A stretch of 64,000 nt of DNA from UMGS1696 sp964623635 (lineage in GTDB: Bacteria > Bacillota > Clostridia > Oscillospirales > CAG-272). The position numbers and the translations under genes are program-made. Of this stretch, positions 24,995 through 33,858 are shown piece by piece. The first letter of the stretch is position 1. Each line of letters opens with the position of its first letter. The notes beneath the pieces were generated by a model. That model was not told where the DNA came from, did not search any database, and saw only the letters and a program-made list of their open reading frames with translations. The DNA is taken from positions 62,001 through 126,000 of the forward strand of contig CAZUUA010000002.1 of the NCBI GenBank assembly GCA_964623635.1, in the 5' to 3' direction.

Positions 24995-26006
24995 TCAATC
25001 CTCCACCAATATCTCCACGACCCGATCCATGACCGCATCCGTCACCCCGGCACGCCGCAGAAAGCCACGAGCCTGCTCCAGCCGTGTGTTCCCCAGCGTT
25101 CCAAGCTCCGACTGAAACGCCTGCCAACCTTCGCCACGACTGCTGCGCTGTCCCCCAAACGGACAACGAGGTCAGCTCATAGTCGGTGTCCTGGTCGGCA
25201 TCCGAAACACCGCATAACGCCTCGATCAGGCAAGCCAGAGACCCGGTTCGGTCGGCACCACCCCAGCAGTGAAAATAGATGGGATAATTGTCCGGATCCG
25301 CCAAGATCGAGAAGATCTCCCGGTATGGCTCCGTTTCCTTGAAGAATTCATCATATGCCCCAATAGGCACCAGCCGAAACTGTACAGTGTCCCCCAGAGG
25401 ACTGTCGAACCGTTTGCCCACGACCTCGCCACGCAGATCCAGATCCGTCTTTACGGCCAGATGATCCCGCAGCTCTGCGATCCCGGCGTCCGTGATGGTC
25501 TTGTGAATGTCCATCTCCGACCCACGATAGAGCAGCCCCTGCCGGATTTTCCCGGTAGGCTTGTCACCCAAAGGCGTACGCCAACCGCCCAGATCCCGTA
25601 CATTGGTGGTACCATCGATGTAGAGCCAACGTGGCGCATCGGCACAGGTGAAAAAGGATCGCACCGCACTGACCGCTCCGTCTTGCCGGACACGCCAGAA
25701 GTATCGGCGGCCGATCTCCAAATTGTACACATCCACGGCAGCAGTGGTGCATTCGATGGATCGAACCATATTTTCTGCAAAGGCTTCGGTGTGGGCGATC
25801 TCCAACGTGAATGGCGCAGATACCTCTGCTTCCCAGGCAAAATGGATCGGTGCAGGCAGGGAACAGTCCGGATCGGTGGTCTCTGTCAGGTGACGCCAGT
25901 CAAAGGCAGGGGTCGCATAGTCCAGGCTGTTTTTGGCAAACTGCCGCTGTGTGGTGGTGCAAAGATCCAAAACGGCATCCTGGGTCGGTGTAAGTAAAGT
26001 GATCAT
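24995..26006 (-). pseudogene. Tyrosine-protein phosphatase, C-terminus displaced by a one-base frameshift
   Basis: The frame starts at ATG 26006 behind GGAAGGAGA. An N-terminal fibronectin-like region (to about residue 150) precedes a phosphatase domain with NVRDLGGW and the P-loop HCWGGADRTG near residue 249, which holds the catalytic Cys and Arg. After YELTSLSVWG the main frame runs into Gly-rich nonsense to a stop at 24975. Removing one G from the G5 run (plus-strand C5 at 25152-25156) restores a natural end: QRSSRGEGWQAFQSEL through DRVVEILVED and stop at 24995. Either a real frameshift has truncated the last 50 residues or the assembly has one extra base. The P-loop lies before the shift, so activity may survive. 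Confidence 0.8.
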
Positions 26007-26034
26007 GGTAGTCTCCTTCCAATGGAATACTCTC

Positions 26035-26063
26035 ATTATACCCCAAATACCGCACGGATGCAA
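26035..26063 (-). promoter_or_regulatory. Promoter of the phosphatase gene
   Basis: On the minus strand: -35 TTGCAT (26063-26058), 17-bp spacer, -10 TATAAT (26040-26035). Confidence 0.75.
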
Positions 26064-26101
26064 TAGGTTTGACAAAAACCGCCGGAGAAAACCACAACCT
26101 C

Positions 26102-26130
26102 TTGACAGCGTGCCCGCAACGTGATACAAT
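26102..26130 (+). promoter_or_regulatory. Promoter of the flavin-domain/sulfatase operon
   Basis: -35 TTGACA, 17-bp spacer, -10 TACAAT. The start near 26137 lies after an in-frame ATG at 26132, which argues that translation begins at 26180. Confidence 0.82.
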
Positions 26131-26179
26131 TATGACAGAACAAAATCACAACAACAGAAAACAAAAGGTGGTAGAAACG

Positions 26180-26674
26180 ATGCAAGGCATGACAAGACGT
26201 GAGCGGCAGGTGACCGACAGAGACGAGATCCGGGAGATCTTAGAAAAGAGCAAGGTGGTACACATCGGTATGGTGGACGGAGACGAACCCTACGTGGTGC
26301 CCATGAATTACGGCTACACCATGGACGAGAATGGCCAACTGAGCCTGTATCTCCACGGTGCTACACAGGGCCGCAAGCTGGATATCCTGCGTAAAAATTC
26401 CAAGGTGTTTCTCTCCCTGGAATGCGACGTAGAGCCCTTTTCCGGAGACGTGGCCTGTCGTTATGGCATGGCGTACCGGTCGCTGATGGGCAGAGGAAAT
26501 GCGGTGTTCGTGGAAGACCCGGCAGAGAAGATCGAAGCTCTGATCCAGCTCATGCAGACCCAGACCGGCGACGATTTCACCTTTGACGAAAAGCTGGTGA
26601 AGGTGGTCTCCGTGATCCGGATCGATGTGACCGAATACACCGCCAAAAAGCGTCTGAAGCCGGAGCGAGCATGA
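26180..26674 (+). CDS. Pyridoxamine 5'-phosphate oxidase-like flavin-binding protein
   Basis: 164 residues of the split-barrel PNPOx-like family often annotated as pyridoxamine 5'-phosphate oxidase family or NimA-like protein. Recognisable blocks are RQVTDRDEIREIL, HIGMVDGDEPYVVPMNYGY and LYLHGATQGRKLDILRKN, with a C-terminal VIRIDVTEYTAKK. Such proteins bind FMN, and some reduce nitro compounds; the substrate is unknown. ATG 26180 has AAAGGTGG about 9 nt upstream and follows the mapped promoter. Its stop overlaps an in-frame ATG of the sulfatase frame at 26671. Confidence 0.87.
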   Translation: MQGMTRRERQVTDRDEIREILEKSKVVHIGMVDGDEPYVVPMNYGYTMDENGQLSLYLHGATQGRKLDILRKNSKVFLSLECDVEPFSGDVACRYGMAYRSLMGRGNAVFVEDPAEKIEALIQLMQTQTGDDFTFDEKLVKVVSVIRIDVTEYTAKKRLKPERA

Positions 26675-26703
26675 CAAATACCCACGAGAAAGGACAACCC
26701 ATT

Positions 26704-28275
26704 ATGTCTGATAGAAGAAATATTTTGTGGATCGTTGTAGACCAGATGCGTCCGGATTTCATTGGTCCCTATGGTGCGGATTTCATTGCCACGCCACACC
26801 TGAACGCCCTCTCTGCCAATGGCATCACCTTTGACAACGCCATCACAGCCTCCACCGTGTGTGCCCCTGCCAGAGCCTCTATGGTCACAGGACTACCAGT
26901 GTCTGCCCACGGTGCCTGGACCAACAAGATCCCCTGCAAGCCGGGCACCGTGTTTCTGCCGGAGCGCATGAACGATTACGGCTACCTGACCGCCGCCGTG
27001 GGCAGCTACGACCATGCACCCGACAATAACCCCATCGGCTACCAGTTCTTAGACCTGTTCTCCACCGCAGGAAATGGCACCTATATGCAGATGCTGCGGC
27101 AGCGGTATCCGGACGCCAAAAGCTGGGCAGACGCAGACGAGACCGGCCGTTTCCGCTACCCGGAAGAAGTGTTCTACGACCGCTGGATCTGTGACCGTAC
27201 CACGGATTTCTTAGCGCACTACGCCAAAACAGGTACCGCTCCCGATGGCATAGGCGAACCGGGTGCACCGTTCTTCCTGTACTGCGGTTTCGTTGCGCCT
27301 CATCAGCCACTGACACCGCCGCATGGACTGGAGAATGCGGTTGACAGTGCCAAGATCCCCATGGTGGACAATATCAAACGAGAAGACGTATCCCACGTGG
27401 AAAAGTACCGCCGTGCCAATATCAATACCATCGAAGACCTGCGAGACCCGGACAGCGCCGTTGCCAAATGGATACAGGAACGGCAGCGGTATTGTGAGCT
27501 GATCGCCGAGCTGGATGCGCTGGTAGGCCGACTGGTGCAGTCTCTCCGGGACAACGGCCTATACGAGAACACCACCATCATCTTCACCAGCGACCACGGC
27601 AGCGAGCAAATGGATCACTTGGTGGATACCAAAGGTCCCTGGCCCTATCGCTCTCAGCTGTTTATTCCCCTGATCATCGCCAACCACCCCGGTGTACAGC
27701 CCGGCTCCCGCAGCGATTGCCTGTGCGGCAACCTGGACATCGGTGCCACCGTATTGGATATCGCCGGAGACAAAAAAGCCTTTGGTCACTCTCGTTCTCT
27801 GTTGGGCATGGCAAACGGCAGTGTACCGGAGCGTCGGGTGAACATGAGCGAATTTTGTGATAGCTGCAAAAACCTGGTGGACAAGCGGTATACCTTCAGC
27901 TACTATCCCTTCACCGGACAGACCTGCCTGTACGACCGCTTGAACGACCCGGCAGAGCACCACGACCTGAGCCGTGATCCGGCATACCAGGATATCGTGC
28001 GCCGCTTCCTGATGGACACCATCGACTTCCTGTGTCTGGCAAAGGGTGTGCGGATCGAAGCCCACGACATGACCCCGGAGACCAAAGCCGGTATCGAAGA
28101 AAAGGATCCCAAATTCTTGGACACCTTCGATATCGCCTATCCCGTGTTCAATTGGGGTGACATCGAAAAGGTGGAAAAGGCCGGTCTGGATCCCGACTAC
28201 AACGAATTCTGCCGAGACAGAGAGATCAAGGCCCACTACGGCGTGTACTTCTTCCAGGAAAAACCGAAAGCATAA
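26704..28275 (+). CDS. Type I sulfatase
   Basis: 523 residues of the alkaline-phosphatase/sulfatase superfamily. It opens with the metal-binding strand NILWIVVDQMRPD. The sulfatase signature CAPARASMVTG lies near residue 53, so the Cys could be converted to formylglycine. Later metal/substrate blocks include FTSDHGSEQMDH and a C-terminal YDRLNDPAEHHDLS. There is no signal peptide, so it is probably cytoplasmic. No anaerobic sulfatase-maturating enzyme gene is in this window. ATG 26704 follows GAGAAAGGA; ATG 26671 is the alternative and would overlap the previous stop. Confidence 0.88.
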   Translation: MSDRRNILWIVVDQMRPDFIGPYGADFIATPHLNALSANGITFDNAITASTVCAPARASMVTGLPVSAHGAWTNKIPCKPGTVFLPERMNDYGYLTAAVGSYDHAPDNNPIGYQFLDLFSTAGNGTYMQMLRQRYPDAKSWADADETGRFRYPEEVFYDRWICDRTTDFLAHYAKTGTAPDGIGEPGAPFFLYCGFVAPHQPLTPPHGLENAVDSAKIPMVDNIKREDVSHVEKYRRANINTIEDLRDPDSAVAKWIQERQRYCELIAELDALVGRLVQSLRDNGLYENTTIIFTSDHGSEQMDHLVDTKGPWPYRSQLFIPLIIANHPGVQPGSRSDCLCGNLDIGATVLDIAGDKKAFGHSRSLLGMANGSVPERRVNMSEFCDSCKNLVDKRYTFSYYPFTGQTCLYDRLNDPAEHHDLSRDPAYQDIVRRFLMDTIDFLCLAKGVRIEAHDMTPETKAGIEEKDPKFLDTFDIAYPVFNWGDIEKVEKAGLDPDYNEFCRDREIKAHYGVYFFQEKPKA

Positions 28276-28293
28276 GAATAGGAACCAATTGGT

Positions 28294-29715
28294 ATGAGCA
28301 AGGATTGGATAGATCAGTTTGACAGAGACATTTTGGACATGGCAAAGTCTATGGAGAGCTGTGATGATATATACGAGAATGTAGCAGATGCAAGCGAGAA
28401 ATGCGAACGAGCAGAAAGTGCCGATTGGCAAGCGGTATTGGATACCCTGCCGCCACCGATCCTGAAGCTGCTTGTGAAAAGTGTGGCACAATGGAACAAT
28501 GCGCTACGGGAAAAGATCTGTTCCTATCAGGATCTGGATGCAGACGATCCCATGGCGATGCACGTGGCCGCAATCGAAGACCTGTGCTTGCCATACGAAA
28601 ATCGGTATTATTTGGATGAAAAACTTGTAAAGGCGCTGATGGACTACGTACAAGAGCAGGTCACCAAGCATATGCAGGAAGGAAACAGAGCCTGTGCGAT
28701 CCGGCTGGTGGTGCTGCTGTGCAAGGAGGTCTTCACCAAAAACAAATTCGTGGAGCCGCCGATCTGTCGTGCCTGTGTCACCTTTTGTACCGAGTACCTG
28801 CAGCAGATCCTACAGCAGGCCACCGAAGCAGAGATGCAGCTGGCCTATACGCAGTTTTTGCCACTTTTGGATATCGATAGACGGGAAATCGAATTGGAGG
28901 ATGTTGTGGTCGCACAGCCATGGTCGGCAGATATACTGACACGGTACTGTACCTGGCTGGACGAGCATATGACCGCATATCGACTGCATGAACGGCTGTT
29001 GATCATGTATCGGCTGGGACAAACGCCGGAAGAGTTCGTCACCTATCTGCAAAGCTACGATAAGCCATACTTCCGGCAAGCCCTGCGAGAATGGTATATC
29101 GAATATGATCCTGCCACAGCCATTCCCCTATTGCAGGAAGAACTGGCGAAAGCGACAGATCCGTTGGATATATGCTTGTATTCCGAACAATTGGCAGACG
29201 TGTATAAAAATCTGGGTGACCGAGACACCGAACGGGAATGGCTTTTGTATCTAGTATTGGAGCAGCAGGATAACCGGTTTTTGTCCAGACTAAAGGAGCT
29301 GCTGGAACCGGAGATCTGGCGAGACGTATTCGTGCAGGCTGTGAAGAAGACCGAATTTGAGTCGGAGCGGTATCAGATGCTGGCAGACGAAAAGATGTAC
29401 GACCTATTGCTGATGGAGATCATGGATACCAAGAATCTGGATCTGTTTTTGCACTACGAGAAAGCGTTGTCAAAACAATACCCGGAGCAGACATATGAGA
29501 TTCTGAAAAATCTCCTGCAAGAGACAATGGCAGCAGCCGACAACCGTGCTATGTACAAATGGGTGGTCTCTAAGCTGAAACGAGTCAAAAAGTATCCCCA
29601 AGGCAAAGAAAGACTGCAGGCGCTGGTGGACGGCTTTTACGTCCAATACAGCCAGCGCAGAGCACTGAAAGAAGAATTGGCAAAGGCAGGGTATGTGTTC
29701 CATGGTGAAATATGA
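28294..29715 (+). CDS. Helical-repeat protein resembling the C-terminal part of SWIM zinc-finger proteins
   Basis: 473 residues, almost wholly alpha-helical and rich in Leu, Glu and Gln, with no signal peptide or membrane segment. The last 90 residues (YPEQTYEILKNLLQETM, KRVKKYPQGKERLQALVDGF, RALKEELAKAGY) resemble from memory the helical C-terminus of clostridial SWIM zinc-finger proteins. No CxCx(n)CxH SWIM motif is present. It may be a scaffold or the partner of a missing SWIM protein. It follows the sulfatase by 18 nt and overlaps the next gene, so it is in the same operon. The family is not firmly identified. Confidence 0.7.
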   Translation: MSKDWIDQFDRDILDMAKSMESCDDIYENVADASEKCERAESADWQAVLDTLPPPILKLLVKSVAQWNNALREKICSYQDLDADDPMAMHVAAIEDLCLPYENRYYLDEKLVKALMDYVQEQVTKHMQEGNRACAIRLVVLLCKEVFTKNKFVEPPICRACVTFCTEYLQQILQQATEAEMQLAYTQFLPLLDIDRREIELEDVVVAQPWSADILTRYCTWLDEHMTAYRLHERLLIMYRLGQTPEEFVTYLQSYDKPYFRQALREWYIEYDPATAIPLLQEELAKATDPLDICLYSEQLADVYKNLGDRDTEREWLLYLVLEQQDNRFLSRLKELLEPEIWRDVFVQAVKKTEFESERYQMLADEKMYDLLLMEIMDTKNLDLFLHYEKALSKQYPEQTYEILKNLLQETMAAADNRAMYKWVVSKLKRVKKYPQGKERLQALVDGFYVQYSQRRALKEELAKAGYVFHGEI

Positions 29716-30793
29716 GCAAACAGGCATCGCCACGCTCCTGTCCCGGCCGCCGCGCCACATTTTAACCGAAGAGACCAAAGCCTATTACAAAGGCAAGGTG
29801 ATCCTGGTGACCGGCGGTGGTGGCTCCATTGGCGGTGCCCTATGCCGTGTGTTGGCAGACTGCGACCCGGCTCGGCTGATCGTCGTCGATATTGGCGAAA
29901 ACGGTGCGTATATGCTCCAGCAGGAGCTGTTGGGACGGGGCAAAAGCCTGACCGTGGAGATCGCATCCGTCCGGGACAGGGATAAGCTAAATAGCCTGTT
30001 TGAACGGTATCGTCCCCAGATCGTCTTCCACGCCGCTGCACACAAGCACGTGCCGCTGATGGAACGCTGTCCCGATGAAGCCGTCAAGAACAACGTGATG
30101 GGCACCTGCAACGTGGCAGACCTGTGCGAAGCCTATGGGGCAGAAAAGTGCATCCTGATCTCCACCGACAAGGCGGTTCATCCCACCAGCATCATGGGTG
30201 CCACCAAGCGGATGTGCGAATGGATCCTGCAAAGTCGCCGGGACAGCCATACCTGTTTTGCGGCCGTGCGCTTTGGCAATGTGCTGGACTCCAACGGCTC
30301 CGTGGTCCCGCTGTTTCGGCAGCAGATCGAAGCCGGCGGCCCCATCACGCTGACCGACAAACGGATCACCCGATACCTGATGCTGATCCCTGAAGCGGTG
30401 CAGCTGGTGATGACTGCCGGTGCTATGGCGCATATCGGCGACCTGTTCGTATTGGATATGGGCGAGCCGGTGTCGATCTTAGCGTTGGCAGAGGGGCTGA
30501 TCCGGAAATACGGTTTGGAGCCGTATACAGACATCGACATTCGGGAGATCGGTCTGCGTCCCGGCGAAAAGCTGTACGAAGAATTGTTTCTGTACCAAGG
30601 CAGTATGGAGCAAACGGCAAACCCACGGATCTATCGAGAGATCGGGTCGACACCCAACCGGGAAGCCGTTGCCGAAAAGCTGCGCATCCTGCAGGAAGCT
30701 GTCGCTGCCGGAGATGCCGATACCGTCCGGGATGCACTGCACCGGGTCATACCGGATTACCGATATGACAAAGACAATATGGATATGGATTGA
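29702..30793 (+). CDS. CapD/PglF-like nucleotide-sugar 4,6-dehydratase, soluble form
   Basis: 363 residues of the extended SDR fold. The NAD motif is VTGGGGSIGGALCR near residue 35. The active-site region ISTDKAVHPTSIMGATKR near residue 155 has Met in place of the usual catalytic Tyr, as described for WbpM/PglF-type UDP-GlcNAc 4,6-dehydratases. FRPGEKLYEEL-type residues appear as LRPGEKLYEELF. The four-helix N-terminal membrane domain of the large CapD/WbpM proteins is absent. I chose ATG 29702; ATG 29693 is also possible. Both overlap the preceding gene. It probably makes a 4-keto-6-deoxy sugar for a surface glycan. Confidence 0.87.
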   Translation: MVKYEQTGIATLLSRPPRHILTEETKAYYKGKVILVTGGGGSIGGALCRVLADCDPARLIVVDIGENGAYMLQQELLGRGKSLTVEIASVRDRDKLNSLFERYRPQIVFHAAAHKHVPLMERCPDEAVKNNVMGTCNVADLCEAYGAEKCILISTDKAVHPTSIMGATKRMCEWILQSRRDSHTCFAAVRFGNVLDSNGSVVPLFRQQIEAGGPITLTDKRITRYLMLIPEAVQLVMTAGAMAHIGDLFVLDMGEPVSILALAEGLIRKYGLEPYTDIDIREIGLRPGEKLYEELFLYQGSMEQTANPRIYREIGSTPNREAVAEKLRILQEAVAAGDADTVRDALHRVIPDYRYDKDNMDMD

Positions 30794-30816
30794 CGATTTG
30801 ATATAGCAAATATACA

Positions 30817-30860
30817 GAAAAGAGATAGCCGATACCTTTGTATCACGCTATCTCTTTTTT
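30817..30860. terminator. Bidirectional terminator between convergent units
   Basis: AAAAGAGATAGC pairs with GCTATCTCTTTT around an inner GATAC/GTATC stem. A runs on one side and T runs on the other serve both the dehydratase operon (+) and the NUDIX gene (-). Confidence 0.9.
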
Positions 30861-30863
30861 GCA

Positions 30864-31421
30864 TTATGTTTCTCTGCGCAGCCAAGCCGCCAGGATCCGC
30901 AGTTCCCACAGATCGATGCAGGTGGGAAACGCACCAGCCGCTACGCCCCGGATACATTCTCCAAAATCCATCCACCGCACGTCTGCGATCTCCTCTTTCT
31001 GCAAGCAAAAATCGCCCATGTCCGGCGTGTACCAGAGGGCATAGATCCGTGTCACCTGCCGGTCGTGGTAGGGAATCCCACGAAAATTGTCACGGGCCGT
31101 GATCCGTTTCCAGCCACACTCGTGTAAGGCAGCCGCAGAAACCGTCAGTCCCAGCTCCTCCGACAATTCCCGCAGTGCAGAGGGAATATAGTCTACCCCA
31201 GCCGGAATATGCCCGGCACTGGAAATATCCCAACAGCCGGGATACGAATCCTTGTTGTCACTGCGCTTTTGCAGTAGGATCTTCACGCCGTCCTCATGCC
31301 TGCGAAAGAGCCACACGTGGGAAGTGCGATGGGGAACACCGTATCGGTGTGCGGCAGATCGTTCCACCACGTCCCCCAACGGCACCCCGTATTTGTCAAC
31401 GATATCCAACCATTCCATCAC
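30864..31421 (-). CDS. NUDIX hydrolase
   Basis: 185 residues of the isopentenyl-diphosphate-isomerase-like NUDIX group: MEWLDIVDKYGVPLG, then HRTSHVWLF and the NUDIX box GHIPAGVDYIPSALRELSEE. The REL-SEE catalytic helix is intact, but the Glu of the G-x5-E element is Val. These proteins cleave nucleotide-type diphosphates; the substrate is not predictable. It follows the metallophosphoesterase by 6 nt on the same strand, so it is probably cotranscribed from the promoter at 32319. Confidence 0.88.
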   Translation of the reverse strand: MMEWLDIVDKYGVPLGDVVERSAAHRYGVPHRTSHVWLFRRHEDGVKILLQKRSDNKDSYPGCWDISSAGHIPAGVDYIPSALRELSEELGLTVSAAALHECGWKRITARDNFRGIPYHDRQVTRIYALWYTPDMGDFCLQKEEIADVRWMDFGECIRGVAAGAFPTCIDLWELRILAAWLRRET

Positions 31422-31427
31422 GAAACC

Positions 31428-32285
31428 TCACAGGAACGTGTACAGATTGGCTTCTCCGGCATACCCGGCACCGGCTACATACTGGGGAATCCCGCTATCC
31501 AGCTGGGTAGAGAAGGGTACGTGCAGGTGTCCCGACAGTACAGCCTTCAAATTGGGCAGCGTGTTGCACAGCTCTAAGAACGCCATGGTGGTGGCATCGG
31601 GCTTTTGCTGGCGATACCGATGGGCATCCAGGGTACGCAGCAGCGGTTCTGGACAGCCAAACAGATACGGCGGCTCCGCAGGTCCACGACCGGCCATGTA
31701 TTGGTCGTACATATCCTTGGAGTACAGCGGATTGTGTACCAGCAGCACCACCGGCATCCCATCCGCTACCGCTTCTTTGAACAGCGCAAACTGCTCCTCG
31801 GTGATGTAATAATACCCATTCTCGATGGCAATGAACTTCACGCCGTTTACTACCTTCGTCTGGAACCAGAAATTTCCAGGGAAAGCTGCCATCACGTGGG
31901 TCAGACTCTGCTGCTTGTAGGCTTCATCTTCCCAAGCTTCCCCCACGTACAGACTGAATTCGTGGTTTCCGGCGGCACAAAATACATCGGCTCCGGCAAA
32001 GGTCTCTCTGGTGTAATCCAGATTGGCCTCGGACACAAAGTCGATCATGTCCCCGGTGTGCAGGATCCCGATGTTCTCCCGCTTGGCAAAGTCCATCAGG
32101 TCGGCCAGATGGGACAGCAGTCGCTCTGGGTGTCCGCCGGTGAAGTCTCTGCCTCGACCTTTCGCCAAATCGTTCTTTCGCTGGTCGTCCCGGTCGTCTG
32201 CCAAGCAAAGGTGGTTGTCGGACATATGTAGCATCCGGAAGGGAGCCGTAGCACCTACCGGGATATGGATCTCTGTGATCTGCAT
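31428..32285 (-). CDS. Calcineurin-like metallophosphoesterase
   Basis: 285 residues with all expected dimetal motifs in order: MSDNHLC, LHTGDMIDF, AAGNHEFS, VLLVHNP and LSGHLHVPF. No signal peptide or membrane helix is seen, suggesting a cytoplasmic phosphodiesterase or phosphatase. ATG 32285 follows AAAGGAGA; the frame runs further upstream but lacks family similarity there. It shares a divergent promoter region with the acetyltransferase gene and is followed by the NUDIX gene. Confidence 0.9.
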   Translation of the reverse strand: MQITEIHIPVGATAPFRMLHMSDNHLCLADDRDDQRKNDLAKGRGRDFTGGHPERLLSHLADLMDFAKRENIGILHTGDMIDFVSEANLDYTRETFAGADVFCAAGNHEFSLYVGEAWEDEAYKQQSLTHVMAAFPGNFWFQTKVVNGVKFIAIENGYYYITEEQFALFKEAVADGMPVVLLVHNPLYSKDMYDQYMAGRGPAEPPYLFGCPEPLLRTLDAHRYRQQKPDATTMAFLELCNTLPNLKAVLSGHLHVPFSTQLDSGIPQYVAGAGYAGEANLYTFL

Positions 32286-32318
32286 AAAAGTATCTCCTTT
32301 ACTGCTTGTGATGGATAC

Positions 32319-32347
32319 AGTATACCACAATCTGCGACATTGTGCAA
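32319..32347 (-). promoter_or_regulatory. Promoter of the metallophosphoesterase-NUDIX operon
   Basis: On the minus strand: -35 TTGCAC (32347-32342), 17-bp spacer ending TGTGG, -10 TATACT (32324-32319). Confidence 0.82.
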
Positions 32348-32365
32348 GAAAATTTGCGAAAAATC

Positions 32366-32394
32366 TTTTCAAACGGAGAAAAATATGGTATACT
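32366..32394 (+). promoter_or_regulatory. Promoter of the sugar acetyltransferase gene
   Basis: A weak -35 (TTTTCA), a 17-bp spacer ending TATGG and -10 TATACT. The extended -10 probably compensates for the poor -35. Confidence 0.7.
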
Positions 32395-32430
32395 ATGCTA
32401 CAATGCTATATAGCACAAGGAGGAACAAAA

Positions 32431-33060
32431 ATGAACATTAGCAGAGAAGAACGGATCCCGTCCGGTATGCTGTACTTCTGTGACGACGAGGCCTGGGTCA
32501 AAAGACAGGTCGAGCAAATGGATCTGCTGTACGAATACAACAACACCAGACCCACCGACATGAAAAAGCGCCGGGAGATTTTGGAAAAATTCTTAGGCTG
32601 TGCCGGAGAGAACCTGTACTTAGAGCCGCCCTTCCACGCCAACTGGGGCATGAACACCTACTTTGGCAAGAACTGCTACGCCAACTTCAACCTGACGCTG
32701 GTGGACGACGGCGAGATCCGCATCGGGGATAACGTCATGTTTGCACCCAATGTGGTCGTGTCCACCACCGGTCACCCCATCCAGCCCAACCTGCGCCGTC
32801 AGGTAGCACAGTTCTCCATCCCCGTCACCATCGGCAACAACGTCTGGATCGGTGCCAACACCACCATTCTGCCCGGCGTCACCATCGGCGACAATTCCGT
32901 CATCGGTGCCGGCAGCGTGGTCAGCCGTGATATCCCGGCCAATGTGGTGGCTATGGGTACGCCCTGCCGTGTAGTCCGGGAGATCGGCGAACACGACAGA
33001 GAATACTATTTCCGGGACAGAAAGATCGATCCGGAAATGGCAGCACTGCTGGATAAATAA
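32431..33060 (+). CDS. Maltose/galactoside O-acetyltransferase-type hexapeptide acetyltransferase
   Basis: 209 residues. The N-terminal Mac domain (SGMLYFCDDEAWVKRQVEQM region, then YNNTRP) precedes a left-handed beta-helix with hexapeptide repeats: GKNCYANFNL, VVVSTTGHPI, VTIGNNVWIGANTTILPGVT and IGAGSVVSRDIPANVVAMG. The His in TTGHP is the probable catalytic base. These enzymes move acetyl from acetyl-CoA to sugars. CACAAGGAGGAAC is an ideal ribosome site. It is monocistronic, with a terminator at 33089. Confidence 0.93.
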   Translation: MNISREERIPSGMLYFCDDEAWVKRQVEQMDLLYEYNNTRPTDMKKRREILEKFLGCAGENLYLEPPFHANWGMNTYFGKNCYANFNLTLVDDGEIRIGDNVMFAPNVVVSTTGHPIQPNLRRQVAQFSIPVTIGNNVWIGANTTILPGVTIGDNSVIGAGSVVSRDIPANVVAMGTPCRVVREIGEHDREYYFRDRKIDPEMAALLDK

Positions 33061-33088
33061 ATCACAGCACAACAGCAAACAGCAAAAA

Positions 33089-33124
33089 ACAGAGGTGTTT
33101 CCCGAAAGAGCACCTCTGTTTTTT
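33089..33124 (+). terminator. Terminator of the acetyltransferase gene
   Basis: ACAGAGGTG pairs with CACCTCTGT and is followed by six T. It can also act for the convergent PII-like operon. Confidence 0.9.
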
Positions 33125-33147
33125 GTATGGTGTCGCCATACAAACGG

Positions 33148-33846
33148 TCACGCTTCAGATGTTTCTCCGTCCGCATCGATCAACCGGAAACCGGCAGTAG
33201 CAGCCACCGGCAGAGAGAACACCAATGCGTGTGCGTCCGAATCAACACCGGCCTTTTGCATGATGGCACGCATGATATCCTTTTTGTTCTTGCCGTTGGT
33301 CACGATAAAGATCATCTCTTTTTCCTCAGCCAGGGACATACCGAAGAATTTCTCCGCATCCTTGGCAGCCGCCGTTCCCTTGGCGTGTACGACCGTTCCA
33401 CCACCGGCACCGGCTTCTCTGGCGGCATCCATCACCACATCCGTGTATCCGGACGCAGCAACGGCAATGATCAGTTCATATGCACTTTCCATGGCATCTC
33501 CTTCAATTTCATTCAGCTCTGCACCGTGCAGGAAAAACTGCAGCGTTTTGGCACCACCCACACTGCTCAGTGGGATCGCCAGTGCCACACCTCTGTCCGG
33601 CAGATCGATCTGCATATCTCTCGATAGACCCTTCAGGATCTTTTGTGTCCGATTGCCGGGGATCACCGCAAAGTGCAGTGTCTTGTCGGTCTGCTCCAAC
33701 CCCAGACGAGCCAGCGTCTTCATCCGTGTGGTACCGGCGGCGATGGTAGAATACACCACCGGTATGTCATGCTCCACATAGTATTGTACGAAATCCTCGC
33801 TGTCTACCCGACGGGTGATCGTAATCAGTACGTGAATATTTTTCAT
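33148..33846 (-). CDS. PII-like protein with two ferredoxin-like halves, partner of DUF1538
   Basis: 232 residues. The C-terminal half has the PII-type pattern AAREAGAGGGTVVHAKG followed by EKEMIFIVTNGKNKKDIM. The N-terminal half (MKNIHVLITITRR, then YSTIAAGTTR) looks like a second, diverged copy. PII proteins bind adenine nucleotides and gate transporters or enzymes. Lying 12 nt downstream of the DUF1538 membrane protein on the same strand, it is probably that protein's regulatory subunit. The signal it senses is unknown. Confidence 0.83.
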   Translation of the reverse strand: MKNIHVLITITRRVDSEDFVQYYVEHDIPVVYSTIAAGTTRMKTLARLGLEQTDKTLHFAVIPGNRTQKILKGLSRDMQIDLPDRGVALAIPLSSVGGAKTLQFFLHGAELNEIEGDAMESAYELIIAVAASGYTDVVMDAAREAGAGGGTVVHAKGTAAAKDAEKFFGMSLAEEKEMIFIVTNGKNKKDIMRAIMQKAGVDSDAHALVFSLPVAATAGFRLIDADGETSEA

Positions 33847-33858
33847 TGCTTAAGCACC

